From: an uncultured Pelagibacteraceae bacterium
GTDB lineage: Bacteria > Pseudomonadota > Alphaproteobacteria > Pelagibacterales > Pelagibacteraceae
DNA: 34,022 nucleotides
Assembly: GCA_902588975.1 (NCBI GenBank)
Contig: CACIRJ010000010.1
Span: forward strand, 1 to 34,022
Direction: 5' to 3'
The notes beneath the pieces were generated by a model that was not told where the DNA came from, ran no database searches, and worked only from the letters and a program-made list of their open reading frames with translations. A program made the position numbers and the translations under genes. Positions 1 to 8,350 of this stretch are shown here, one piece after another. Position 1 is the stretch's first letter. Every line of letters begins with the position of its first letter.

Positions 1-273
1 ATAAATATCATAAGCGAGATATGTTAAATAAGCGATACCTAACCATTTTAAAGTATTTAATATTGTTGGATTATCAGACAAAAAAGAACCAATAACAAAA
101 ATTACTAAAGTTGCCTGAATAATGTTTGCAGTTACATCTCCTAATGCAGTCCAAACACATTTTTGAACGCCGTAGTTCATAGAATAAGAAATAATTACAA
201 TTCTAGGTGTGCCAGGAGTTATAAACATAAAAATTATAATCTGTAAAAAAAGGATAAAATCTAAGGGAAGCAT
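1..273 (-). CDS. LysE/RhtB-family amino-acid exporter, N-terminal part (runs off the window)
   Basis: This minus-strand reading frame starts at ATG 273 and stays open for 91 codons to the edge of the window, so the C-terminal half is missing. The visible part has a hydrophobic first helix, then the sequence FITPGTPR, close to the TPGP motif that ends the first helix of LysE/RhtB translocators. A second membrane segment and a conserved LKWLGIAYLTYLAY stretch, typical of the third helix in this family, follow. Such proteins export amino acids or related small molecules across the inner membrane; the substrate cannot be read from the sequence. An AGGA ribosome-binding site lies about 11 bases before the ATG and falls inside an inverted repeat described separately. 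Family assignment is fairly secure, substrate unknown. Confidence 0.75.
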   Translation of the reverse strand, partial: MLPLDFILFLQIIIFMFITPGTPRIVIISYSMNYGVQKCVWTALGDVTANIIQATLVIFVIGSFLSDNPTILNTLKWLGIAYLTYLAYDIY

Positions 274-279
274 TTTAAG

Positions 280-326
280 GATAGTCCTAAAAAACCGGGA
301 GCTAAAGATGGCTAGATAGGACTATC
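280..326. repeat. 10-bp inverted repeat between the exporter and the DUF2805 gene
   Basis: GATAGTCCTA at 280-289 is repeated as its exact reverse complement TAGGACTATC at 317-326, with a 27-base loop that is GC-richer than its surroundings and holds a short AGC/GCT pairing (300-302 with 311-313). On the minus strand the hairpin would contain the AGGA site of the LysE-type gene and end about six bases before its ATG, so it could control translation. It could also be an operator shared by the two divergent genes, or a terminator for upstream transcription. I could not match it to a known riboswitch class. Confidence 0.5.
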
Positions 327-393
327 TAAAACTGATAATATCATAGGCTTAAATATTTGCATTAAAATAATTTTAGCAATTTGTTGAATTTTG

Positions 394-690
394 ATGAAAA
401 AAAGTCACAGACCGACAACCAGAGTTAAAAATCCAGAGCCATCTCTTGATAGTCCAGATTGGGTCATCTGGGCAGCGTGGGCTGACCGGATTACTTTTGA
501 AGAAATCGAAAAAAAAACTGGAAAGACTGAAGGTGACGTTATTAAGATTATGAGGAGATCATTAAAACCCTCATCATTTAGACTGTGGAGAAAAAGGGCA
601 AGCTCGCAAAGCATAAAACATAGAAAAAAATTTGAATATTCTAGAAAACTTATAAAATCTAAAATAAATAAAAACGATTACTTACTCTAG
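394..690 (+). CDS. DUF2805 / TIGR03643 family protein, function unknown
   Basis: A 98-residue basic protein. The central block, with WAAWADRITFEEIEKKTG followed by EGDVIKIMRRSLKPSSFRLW and KHRKKF, is the signature of the TIGR03643 (DUF2805) family of small bacterial proteins of unknown function. The helix pattern (FEEIEKKTG, then a recognition-like helix) suggests a helix-turn-helix fold and nucleic-acid binding, but this is inference. The open frame extends to a TTG at 391, but the ATG at 394 is the more likely start. No clear Shine-Dalgarno is seen. The gene is 32 bases upstream of the glutaredoxin gene on the same strand and may share its transcript. Confidence 0.8.
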   Translation: MKKSHRPTTRVKNPEPSLDSPDWVIWAAWADRITFEEIEKKTGKTEGDVIKIMRRSLKPSSFRLWRKRASSQSIKHRKKFEYSRKLIKSKINKNDYLL

Positions 691-722
691 TAATTTATTA
701 ATGTTAGCTTATATATATTTCA

Positions 723-977
723 ATGAAAAACATAACAGTTTACTCTGGCCCCATGTGTAATTTTTGTGATGCTGCTAAAAGATTATTATTAAGAAATAAT
801 CTTAATTATAATGAGATAGATATATCAACAAAAGAAGGTCTGAGAGACGAAATGACTAAGAGAGCAAATGGACGAAGAACTATTCCTCAAATATTTTTTG
901 ATGACTATCACGTTGGAGGCTATCAGGAATTAAGAGAATTAGAGAAAACCGGAAAACTTTTAAGTTCTTTAGAATAA
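723..977 (+). CDS. grxC: Glutaredoxin 3
   Basis: An 84-residue thioredoxin-fold protein of usual GrxC length. The active-site pair is Cys12 and Cys15 in CNFC, in place of the commoner CPYC. The TIPQIF segment (Thr53, cis-Pro55) and the GGYQELREL segment that bind glutathione are present. Glutaredoxins reduce protein disulfides and mixed glutathione disulfides in the cytoplasm using glutathione. The Asn-Phe pair between the cysteines could shift the redox potential. The gene follows the DUF2805 gene on the same strand and converges on msrB, with 62 AT-rich bases between stops and no obvious hairpin terminator. Confidence 0.93.
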   Translation: MKNITVYSGPMCNFCDAAKRLLLRNNLNYNEIDISTKEGLRDEMTKRANGRRTIPQIFFDDYHVGGYQELRELEKTGKLLSSLE

Positions 978-1039
978 TTTATTAATCAACAAATAATATC
1001 GTAATAAGTATATGTTTGTTTACATTTATTTTAATACAA

Positions 1040-1408
1040 TTAATTATCTGGTTTAAAAATTAAACATACTCCGTTATTGCAGTATCTTTTTCCTGTTGGT
1101 TGTGGACCATCATCAAATATATGTCCATGATGTCCTCCACATTTCTTACAATGGTACTCTGTCCTAGCATAACCAATATGGTGATCAGTTTTAGTTTCAA
1201 AAACATCTGGAAGAGATTTATAAAAAGATGGCCACCCTGATCCACTTTCATATTTTGTTGATGATTTAAATAATTCGGTATCACAGTTTGCGCAATGATA
1301 TGTGCCCTCTCTTTTTTCATTGTTTAATTCACTTGAACCAGGAGGTTCGGTTGCTTCATTGAATAAAATATTTTCTTGTTCTGGAGTTAAATTTGTATTT
1401 TTTTTCAT
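1040..1408 (-). CDS. msrB: Peptide-methionine (R)-S-oxide reductase
   Basis: A 122-residue single-domain MsrB, which reduces the R form of methionine sulfoxide in oxidised proteins using thioredoxin. Two CxxC pairs that bind structural zinc are visible (Cys39/Cys42 and Cys87/Cys90), along with GSGWPSF, the HIGYARTE segment, GHHGHIFDDGP and the catalytic cysteine in RYCNN (Cys110). An extra cysteine at 115, where the family usually has Ser or Ala, might act as a resolving cysteine. The start codon shares one base with the stop of the histone-deacetylase-like gene upstream (TAATG), so the two are co-transcribed and probably translationally coupled. It is the last gene of the minus-strand metabolic run. 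Confidence 0.95.
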   Translation of the reverse strand: MKKNTNLTPEQENILFNEATEPPGSSELNNEKREGTYHCANCDTELFKSSTKYESGSGWPSFYKSLPDVFETKTDHHIGYARTEYHCKKCGGHHGHIFDDGPQPTGKRYCNNGVCLIFKPDN

Positions 1409-2301
1409 TATAAAAATTTAGCACATGTTTTATGTAAACTAGAATGTAATTCTACTAGTTTGTTAAAATCTTCGTTGTATCCTCCTCCTAATACTCCACA
1501 TATAGGAATTTTATTTGAGAAGAAATTATCAATAACCAATTCATCTCTTTCAAATATACCATTATCAGAAATTTTTAGTTTACCCAACCTGTCATTATAG
1601 TGAATGTCTACTCCAGCGATATAAAAAACAAAATCAAACTCTTCTTCATTTAAATATTTTAGGTTATTTTTTAAAATATCAATATATTCTCTATCTTCTA
1701 AATTTTCTTCTAATTCAATATCAAGATCACTTACTGATTTTTTTGCCGGATAATTAACTTTCGAATGCATACTGAATGTAAAGACTTGATTATCATTTTT
1801 AAATATTTCAGAATTGCCATTACCCTGGTGAACATCTAAATCAACAATTAAAATTTTATTTGCTAATCCTCTTGAGGTTAAATATTTGGCTGCTACCGCA
1901 ACATCATTAAAAATACAAAATCCAGCTCCTTCACTAGATGTTGCATGATGGCTGCCTCCTGCAGTATTACACGCTATGCCATAATTTAAAGCTAGTTTTG
2001 TAGCAAGGACAGTTCCTCCAGTTGCAATAAATGACCTTCTAACTACACTGTCAACTAAAGGAAAACCAATTTTTCTAATCTCGTTTTTATCTAAAGTTTT
2101 GTTTTTTATCTTATATATATAGTCTTCTGTATGTGCCTCTTTTAAAGTTTCTACTGAGCATGGCTCTGGAATATAGAAATTTTTAACTACTTTATTTTTA
2201 ATTAACGCTTTAGCTAATTCTCCAAATTTTTTTATAGGAAATTTATTGTCATCATTTAATTTAGCTTCATAGTCTTTATGATTGACGATAGGTAATTCCA
2301 T
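1408..2301 (-). CDS. Histone-deacetylase-family (AcuC/AphA-type) zinc amidohydrolase
   Basis: A 297-residue protein with all key motifs of the arginase/deacetylase fold: the active-site histidine pair in GGSHHA (118-119), GFCIFND, the zinc ligands in DLDVHQGNG (Asp156, His158) and AGVD (Asp232), and the transition-state tyrosine in GGGY (Tyr275). Bacterial members remove acetyl groups from acetyl-CoA synthetase, acetylpolyamines or other small amides; the sequence does not say which. It lies 16 bases after aceE and overlaps msrB by one base. A link to acetyl metabolism next to pyruvate dehydrogenase is plausible but unproven. Confidence 0.9.
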   Translation of the reverse strand: MELPIVNHKDYEAKLNDDNKFPIKKFGELAKALIKNKVVKNFYIPEPCSVETLKEAHTEDYIYKIKNKTLDKNEIRKIGFPLVDSVVRRSFIATGGTVLATKLALNYGIACNTAGGSHHATSSEGAGFCIFNDVAVAAKYLTSRGLANKILIVDLDVHQGNGNSEIFKNDNQVFTFSMHSKVNYPAKKSVSDLDIELEENLEDREYIDILKNNLKYLNEEEFDFVFYIAGVDIHYNDRLGKLKISDNGIFERDELVIDNFFSNKIPICGVLGGGYNEDFNKLVELHSSLHKTCAKFL

Positions 2302-2317
2302 AAAAAATTAGTAGGGA

Positions 2318-4972
2318 CTATATTTCCCAAGGATTATTTTTATTATTGTTGAGATTATATTTACTAATCGCTTTTTCTAATGTTTGTAATGGAACTTTCT
2401 TATCTTCATAAAGTGTATACAAAGAACTGACGACTATATGTTTGCTATCTACCTCAAAAAAGTCTCTTAGATTTTTTCGAGTATCACTTCTTCCAAAACC
2501 ATCTGTTCCCATTGCTAAAAACTTATTATTAATGTGGCTAGAGATTAATTGTGAATACGCTCTTACATAATCTGAAGTAGCAATTATAGGGTCGTCATTA
2601 GAAATTAGCTGCTGCAAATAGTTTTGTTTTTTATTTGCAGGAGACAATGTGTTTTGTCTTAAAACTGATTTAGCATTTTTTTCTAACTCTGAATAACTTG
2701 TTATGCTGTATAATCTTGAACCAATTCCATATTCATCTTTAAGTATTTTAGAAGCTTCAATGCATTCTCTGAAGATTGGTCCAGATCCTAATAAATTTAT
2801 ATTAATTTTATCATTTGAATTATCTTTAAAAAGGTAGCCACCTTTAATTATTCCATCTTTATTTTTTATATCAATTTTAGGATGTGAATATTTTTCATTA
2901 TTTACAGTAATATAATAAAATTCATCTTTACATTCTGTCATCATTCTTTTCATTCCCTCATCAAAAATAATTGCTAGTTCACTTGCAAAACAAGGATCAT
3001 AAGATTTTAAATTAGGAAATGTTGAAGCAATTATTTGACTTTGTCCATCTTGATGTTGCAATCCCTCTCCAGCTAAAGTAGTTCGCCCAGCTGTAGCACC
3101 TATTAAAAATCCTCTTGGCATTTGATCAGCTGCAGCCCAAATTAAATCTCCAATTCTTTGAAATCCAAACATAGAATAAAAAATATAAAAAGGCATCATT
3201 GGAAAATTATGATTGCTGTAAGAGGTTGCTGCTGCTAGCCATGAAGAAATGGCTCCAGCTTCATTTATTCCTTCCTCTAATAATTGTCCTGTTTTTGACT
3301 CTTGATATTTCAAAATGGAAGTCGCGTCTTCGGGTTCATATAGCTGACCTTCTGGTGAATATATTCCAATTTGTGAAAATAAATTTGCCATTCCGAAAGT
3401 CCTAGCTTCATCAGCAACTATTGGTACGACCCTTTTTCCAAACTCTTTATCTCTCATTATGTTTCCTAAAGATCTTACTAGTCCAGTCGTTGTTGAATAT
3501 TCTCTGTCACTTTCTTCGAATAAAAAGTTTGAATGTTTTTCAATTTTTGGAGTAACTAATTTAACTTCTTTAAAGCTTCTTTTAGGTAAAGATCCTCCTA
3601 AAGCTTCCCTTCTTTTTTTTAAATATTTTATTTCCTCAGAATTTTCATCTGGTTTATAAAACTCCATATTTTCTAGTTTATTATCTGGAATATCTAATTG
3701 AAAACGATCTCTAAACTCTTTTAATGCATCAAGATTTAATTCTTTTTGCTGGTGGTTAGTCATTTTTGACTCTCCAGCTTTACCCATTCCATACCCTTTT
3801 TTTGTTTTAGCTAAAATAACTGTAGGTTTGCCTTTAGTTTTAACAGCCGCATTAAATGCAGCATAAAGTTTTTTAAAATCATGACCTCCTCTTTTTAATT
3901 TATCAATTTCATCTTTACTAAGTGAAGAAACCAATTTTAAAACTTCTGGATCCTCTGCAAAAAAGTTTTTAAGGTTATATTCTCCATCTCTTGCGCCTAA
4001 TGTTTGGTATTTTCCATCTACGGTTTTAGCAAAACGCTTTAACAACAAATGATCTTTATCTTGTTGAAAAATTTTATCCCATTCAGATCCCCATAGAACT
4101 TTAATTACATTCCATCCATTAGCTTTAAAGATTGTTTCCAGTTCTTGAATTATTTGTCCATTACCTCTCACGGGTCCATCTAATCTTTGAAGATTACAAT
4201 TTATAATAAAAGTTAAATTATCTAACTTTTCTCTTGATGCGATAGATAATCCAGCCAAACTTTCAGGTTCATCCATTTCACCATCTCCAAATAAACCCCA
4301 TACTCTTTTATTAGTTTTTAATAAGTTTCTATTTTCTAAATATTTCATGAAACGTGCTTGATAAATTGCATTAACTAAACCTATTCCCATGGATGATGTA
4401 GTAAATGTCCAGTAATCTCTCATTAAGTATGGATGGCAGTATGAAGACAGTCCTTGCTCGTTTAATTCTTGTCTATAATGTTCCAAATGATTTTTAGTTA
4501 ATCTTCCCTCTAAAAAAGATCTTGCATATATCCCAGTTGTACACTGTGATTGATAAAAAATTAAATCTGCTTCATCACCGCCTTTAAAAAAATGATTAAA
4601 TCCTGTTTCAAATACCTCGGCAAAAGATGCATAGCTTGCTATATGTCCTCCAAGCCCACCATAATTTTTATTTGCTTTCATAACCATGGTTAAAGCATTC
4701 CATCTTAAAATTGCTGTTATTTTTTCTTCAATTGCTAAATCTCCAGGATAAATTCCTTGATCATATTGAGATATGGTATTTCTATATGGTGAATATGGAA
4801 CTGGTGAATATAATACTCTTAAATCTTTTGCTCTTTTCTCAAGTTTTTCTAAAATCAGTTTGGCACCCTCTCTACCATGATTTTCAACTACTGCATCAAG
4901 AGAGTCTAACCAATCATTTAATTCTTGATTATCTAATTTTTGGTTTTGATTAGCTTTAAATTCATTGCTCAT
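2318..4972 (-). CDS. aceE: Pyruvate dehydrogenase E1 component, homodimeric type
   Basis: About 884 residues, the usual length for homodimeric AceE. It decarboxylates pyruvate with thiamine diphosphate and passes the acetyl group to the lipoyl domains of E2. The thiamine-diphosphate motif GDGEMDEPES (from about residue 229) with the downstream INCNLQRLDGPV is nearly identical to the gamma-proteobacterial enzyme, and NYGGLGGHIASYASFAEV, GATAGRTTL with GLQHQDG, and the C-terminal TDGFGRSDTR are also present. The frame extends to a TTG at 4990, but the ATG at 4972 (MSNEF) is the better start. A TATAAT at 4985-4980 lies just before it without a good -35, so a nearly leaderless transcript is possible. 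No E2 or E3 gene is adjacent. Many alphaproteobacteria use the two-subunit E1 instead. Confidence 0.96.
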   Translation of the reverse strand: MSNEFKANQNQKLDNQELNDWLDSLDAVVENHGREGAKLILEKLEKRAKDLRVLYSPVPYSPYRNTISQYDQGIYPGDLAIEEKITAILRWNALTMVMKANKNYGGLGGHIASYASFAEVFETGFNHFFKGGDEADLIFYQSQCTTGIYARSFLEGRLTKNHLEHYRQELNEQGLSSYCHPYLMRDYWTFTTSSMGIGLVNAIYQARFMKYLENRNLLKTNKRVWGLFGDGEMDEPESLAGLSIASREKLDNLTFIINCNLQRLDGPVRGNGQIIQELETIFKANGWNVIKVLWGSEWDKIFQQDKDHLLLKRFAKTVDGKYQTLGARDGEYNLKNFFAEDPEVLKLVSSLSKDEIDKLKRGGHDFKKLYAAFNAAVKTKGKPTVILAKTKKGYGMGKAGESKMTNHQQKELNLDALKEFRDRFQLDIPDNKLENMEFYKPDENSEEIKYLKKRREALGGSLPKRSFKEVKLVTPKIEKHSNFLFEESDREYSTTTGLVRSLGNIMRDKEFGKRVVPIVADEARTFGMANLFSQIGIYSPEGQLYEPEDATSILKYQESKTGQLLEEGINEAGAISSWLAAATSYSNHNFPMMPFYIFYSMFGFQRIGDLIWAAADQMPRGFLIGATAGRTTLAGEGLQHQDGQSQIIASTFPNLKSYDPCFASELAIIFDEGMKRMMTECKDEFYYITVNNEKYSHPKIDIKNKDGIIKGGYLFKDNSNDKININLLGSGPIFRECIEASKILKDEYGIGSRLYSITSYSELEKNAKSVLRQNTLSPANKKQNYLQQLISNDDPIIATSDYVRAYSQLISSHINNKFLAMGTDGFGRSDTRKNLRDFFEVDSKHIVVSSLYTLYEDKKVPLQTLEKAISKYNLNNNKNNPWEI

Positions 4973-5031
4973 CAAAATAATTATACACAAAAAATTAAAA
5001 TTTATATCTGTAAAAATTGTCTTAATTTAAT

Positions 5032-5982
5032 TTACTCAATTACCCTTTTTGGTTTACCTGATGCAAAACTATCAAGATTTTCAATCATTTGATTGTAGAA
5101 AGTTGCATAATTTTCAGCAGTTACGTAACCGATATGAGGAAGCAAAAGAGCATTCTGAACAAATCTAAGCTTATGACTTTCGGGCAATGGTTCCTGTTCG
5201 TAAACATCTATACCTGCGCCAGCTATAATATTTGTTGATAGAGCTATAATTAAATCATCTTCATTAACTATTTCTCCTCTTGAAGTGTTTATTAAATAGG
5301 AGGTTTTTTTCATCTTCTCAAATTCTTTAATAGTAATGCAGTTTCTATATCTTTCTCCACCTTGAACATGTATTGATAGAAAGTCTGAATTTTGAATTAA
5401 ATCGTCTTTGTTACATGGCAACACATCTAGCTCTTTACATTTATCTAAGTTTAAATTTTCACTCCAAGCCATAATTTGCATGCCAAAAGCTTTACCAATT
5501 TTAGCAACTTCAGAACCTACTCTACCCAATCCAAGCAAACCTAATATCTTACCTTTAAGCTCAACTCCAATTGTTGACTGCCAGTAACCTTGATACATAT
5601 TATCTATTTCTGTTTTAAAATTTCTAGCAAGTCCTAAAATTAATGCCCAAGTTAACTCTGGTGTTGGATTATTATTAATTTCAGTACCAGTGACCACTAT
5701 TTTATTTTTTTTAGCTGTATCTAAATCTATTGATTTATTTCTCATTCCACTAGTGGCAATTAATTTTAATTTTTTTAGACTCTCTATAAATTTTTTTGTT
5801 ATTTTTGTTCTCTCTCTCATTATAAAAAGAACTTCGAATTCTTTTAATTTTTCAATTGCATCGTCCTCGTTTTCAAAAGGCTGATTAAAAATTTGAAATT
5901 CATATTTTGAAGATAATTTTTTAATATCAATAAAATCTTTTGCGATATTTTGATAATCGTCGAGTATAGCTACTTTAAGCAT
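5032..5982 (-). CDS. D-2-hydroxyacid dehydrogenase family oxidoreductase
   Basis: A 316-residue NAD-dependent dehydrogenase of the phosphoglycerate/formate dehydrogenase superfamily. It opens with VAILDDYQNIA, characteristic of one uncharacterised subfamily. The Rossmann motif GLGRVG is at 151-156, and the catalytic triad is Arg235 (NTSRGEIV), Glu264 (YEQEP) and His283 (PHIGY). The substrate is unknown; candidates are 2-oxo acids or a phosphorylated hydroxy acid. The open frame runs up to 6060, deep into the upstream transporter gene, but the ATG at 5982 matches the family N-terminus, so the true overlap is only 8 bases. It is co-directional with aceE, 59 bases upstream of it. Confidence 0.9.
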   Translation of the reverse strand: MLKVAILDDYQNIAKDFIDIKKLSSKYEFQIFNQPFENEDDAIEKLKEFEVLFIMRERTKITKKFIESLKKLKLIATSGMRNKSIDLDTAKKNKIVVTGTEINNNPTPELTWALILGLARNFKTEIDNMYQGYWQSTIGVELKGKILGLLGLGRVGSEVAKIGKAFGMQIMAWSENLNLDKCKELDVLPCNKDDLIQNSDFLSIHVQGGERYRNCITIKEFEKMKKTSYLINTSRGEIVNEDDLIIALSTNIIAGAGIDVYEQEPLPESHKLRFVQNALLLPHIGYVTAENYATFYNQMIENLDSFASGKPKRVIE

Positions 5983-6880
5983 TTTTTTTGTTTGAAAGTA
6001 ATATCCCTGAAATAATAAATATTCCACCGATATAATGATAAAATAACAACACTTCATCAAATATTATCATTGCAAGAATTGCAGCAAGAATTGGCATTAA
6101 ATGTAAATAAATTCCTGCTCTATTAGCACCTATTAAAGCAACACCTTTTATCCAGAAAAAGAAAGAAATGATGCCAGGCAACAAAACAACATAAGATAAA
6201 ACAAGAATGAAATTTGTATTAATTGTAATTCGATTACCAATGTAAATATAATCTATTGCATACATTGGTATAAGAAATATTACACCAAGACCAATGACAA
6301 CTTGTAGTAAAGTTATAGGAGATAATCCATAATTTTTTTTCTTTAAAAGAGCTGAATATAGTGACCAGGATATCATTGCAAATAATGCAAATAAATCTCC
6401 TTTTTCAAAAGCTAAATTTTTAAAGACTTCAAAATCTGCTTTTGAAATTATAAACAATACACCCAACAAAGAAAATACAACTCCCAATACTTGAAAGGTA
6501 TTTGTTTTTTCTATTTTTAAAATTATAGAAAATAAAATGATCATAACTGGAACAGTTGAGATCATGAGTACACCCGTAATTACTTGTGTAGTTTTTAAAG
6601 AATAAAAAAGTGCTGAATTAAAAATACTGACAGCTGTTATCCCTAGAAAACATAAAAGAAAAATATTTTTAAAAATTAATTCTTTTTTTTCAAGCATCTC
6701 TCTGTAAGTAAAAGGTAGTAAAATTAGAAACGCCAGTGACCACCTTAATATATTTAATGATATTGGAGGTATTTCATTTAAACCTGCTATTTTTCCAACA
6801 ATAAAATTTCCTGACCAAAACAAAGCTGCCAAAAAAAGCAAAATCGATGCAATTATGATATTACTTTTATTTTCAAGCAT
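5975..6880 (-). CDS. DMT-superfamily (EamA) transporter
   Basis: A 301-residue inner-membrane protein with about ten hydrophobic segments arranged as two EamA repeats. The first repeat has LFWSGNFIVGKIAG and SLNILRWSLAFLIL, and the second has ISWSLYSALLKKK and later RAGIYLHLMPILAAILAMI, both usual for this superfamily. EamA proteins move amino acids, nucleotide precursors or other metabolites, usually outward. The substrate cannot be deduced. It lies 27 bases after the DadA-like gene and overlaps the hydroxyacid dehydrogenase by 8 bases, suggesting one operon handling an amino acid or its keto/hydroxy acid. Confidence 0.9.
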   Translation of the reverse strand: MLENKSNIIIASILLFLAALFWSGNFIVGKIAGLNEIPPISLNILRWSLAFLILLPFTYREMLEKKELIFKNIFLLCFLGITAVSIFNSALFYSLKTTQVITGVLMISTVPVMIILFSIILKIEKTNTFQVLGVVFSLLGVLFIISKADFEVFKNLAFEKGDLFALFAMISWSLYSALLKKKNYGLSPITLLQVVIGLGVIFLIPMYAIDYIYIGNRITINTNFILVLSYVVLLPGIISFFFWIKGVALIGANRAGIYLHLMPILAAILAMIIFDEVLLFYHYIGGIFIISGILLSNKKNA

Positions 6881-6907
6881 TAAATAGACTACTATAAAAG
6901 AGTGCTT

Positions 6908-8149
6908 TTAACTAAACCTTATTGAACTGTATGGTTGCAGATCTAAGTTAGTATTCTCACCAGAGATCATTTTTGATATGATTTTTCCTGAAATTGCACC
7001 AAGTGTCCAGCCTAAATGATGATGACCAAATGAGTAAAAAACATTTTTATAATTTTTTGATGACCCTAGAACTGGTAGAAAATCAGGTAGTGTAGGTCTA
7101 AAACCAAGCCACTCATCTTTATGTTCTGGTAACCCATCTAACATATCCTTTGCGTTTAATATCAAGTTTTTTATTCTCGATTTAGAAGGAGAGTTTTCTA
7201 AACCTCCAAATTCTACTGTTCCAACAACACGCAACCCTTGTTCCATCGGTGTCATTCCAAAACCTCTATTTGCATAAACTACAGGTCTTGAAATTAAATG
7301 ATCATAATCTTTGAAGTGAACATGATAGCCTCTTTCAGTATCTAAAGGAATTTTTTCATGTAACTTATCAGTTAATCTTTTTGAAAATGCTCCACATGCA
7401 ATAACTATTTTATCAAAAATAAATCTTTGTGTTTCTGTTCTCAATACAGGTTTTTCTTCATCAAAATCTATATCTTGAATATTTAATTTTAAAAATTTTC
7501 CGCCTTTGTTAACAAAATTTTCAAATAACTTTATTAAAATTTTTCTTGGATTCCTTGCATGCCTTGCATAATCATAAAACACTCCACCATGATAAAATGG
7601 TTTTAAATTTGGTTCTAAATCGTGAATTTCCTTTTTATTAACTAGTTGTTGCTTTACACCAAGCTGATCTCTAATTCTAATTTCTAATTCTCTACTTTTC
7701 ATATTTTGATCAGTCCAAACATAAAGAATGCCATTATTTTCAACTAATCCTTCTAAATCAATTTCGTCAAATAATTCATCGAATGCTGGTAATGATTGAT
7801 CTAAAATTTGATGCATATTTTTAGCTGTATGCATCATTTTTTCTTCTCTACAATTTAATATAAATCTTGCAAACCAAGGGATCATCTTTGGCACATAGTT
7901 CCACTTTAAAGCTAATGGTCCTCTTGAGCTAATTAACATTGAAGGAACATCTGCTATGACATCTGGTCTGTTTAAAGGAACGGACGCATATGGAGAAAAG
8001 TGACCAGCATTTCCATATGATGCCGCACTTCCTGGCTCTTCTCTATCGAAAAGTGTTACTTGAAAACCTTTTTTTTGAAGAAACAAGGCATTACAAACAC
8101 CCTGTATACCAGCACCAATTATTCCAATTTTAAGATTTTTTTCATCCAC
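6908..8149 (-). CDS. dadA: DadA-like FAD-dependent D-amino-acid dehydrogenase
   Basis: A 413-residue flavoprotein of the DAO superfamily, close to the usual DadA length. The dinucleotide-binding motif GAGIQG is at 12-17, followed by the ASYGNAGHFSPYA stretch, the central DTERGYHVHF segment and the C-terminal FGHHHLGWTLGAISGK, which contacts FAD and substrate. It would oxidise a D-amino acid or similar amine to a 2-oxo acid and pass electrons to the respiratory chain. The start is GTG at 8149; the nearby ATG at 8145 is out of frame. A TATAAT-like element lies about 45 bases upstream without a convincing -35. The substrate could instead be another secondary amino acid. Confidence 0.82.
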   Translation of the reverse strand: MDEKNLKIGIIGAGIQGVCNALFLQKKGFQVTLFDREEPGSAASYGNAGHFSPYASVPLNRPDVIADVPSMLISSRGPLALKWNYVPKMIPWFARFILNCREEKMMHTAKNMHQILDQSLPAFDELFDEIDLEGLVENNGILYVWTDQNMKSRELEIRIRDQLGVKQQLVNKKEIHDLEPNLKPFYHGGVFYDYARHARNPRKILIKLFENFVNKGGKFLKLNIQDIDFDEEKPVLRTETQRFIFDKIVIACGAFSKRLTDKLHEKIPLDTERGYHVHFKDYDHLISRPVVYANRGFGMTPMEQGLRVVGTVEFGGLENSPSKSRIKNLILNAKDMLDGLPEHKDEWLGFRPTLPDFLPVLGSSKNYKNVFYSFGHHHLGWTLGAISGKIISKMISGENTNLDLQPYSSIRFS

Positions 8150-8221
8150 GCTTTTAATATATTTTTTAAGATATAGTTATTATATATGATATTTGATCGC
8201 GGGTTTATTTTACATAGATTG

Positions 8222-8350
8222 TTATTTGCCTATAGATATTGAGGTTAAGTCGTCACTTAGCTTGCTATTCCCAGCAGTACTAACTACCGTATTTGATATA
8301 TCTTATATTTGTTTGCTAGAATCTGTATTAAAATTTTGCTCTATGATTTT
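8222..8350 (-). pseudogene. Relic of the C-terminal tail of a third Amt-PP2C gene
   Basis: Reading the minus strand from 8350 to a TAA at 8224-8222 gives 43 codons that line up without gaps on the last 42 residues and stop of the 11008-13158 Amt-PP2C protein. By hand, 26 of 42 residues are identical, including NFN near the start, KLSDDLT and the terminal ISIGK. An in-frame TAA at 8305-8303 (codon 16) breaks it, and there is no start codon. It begins within the stop codon of the complete Amt-PP2C gene at 8350, so it looks like the remnant of a tandem copy mostly lost by recombination. It resembles the 11008 copy more than its direct neighbour. Confidence 0.8.

Noticed and set aside
978..1039. 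Bidirectional terminator between convergent grxC and msrB
   Set aside because: The 62 bases are AT-rich without a stable stem.
1060..1320. An 86-codon open frame inside msrB on the same strand
   Set aside because: It is an out-of-frame shadow of a well-conserved gene and has no domain or ribosome site.
5983..6060. N-terminal extension of the D-2-hydroxyacid dehydrogenase
   Set aside because: The extra 26 residues are the antisense-like reading of the transporter tail in another frame; the family N-terminus begins at ATG 5982.
8150..8349. Small RNA gene in the gap between the DadA-like gene and Amt-PP2C copy 2
   Set aside because: Most of the gap is explained by the relic of a third Amt-PP2C tail; no strong hairpin or terminator was seen in the rest.
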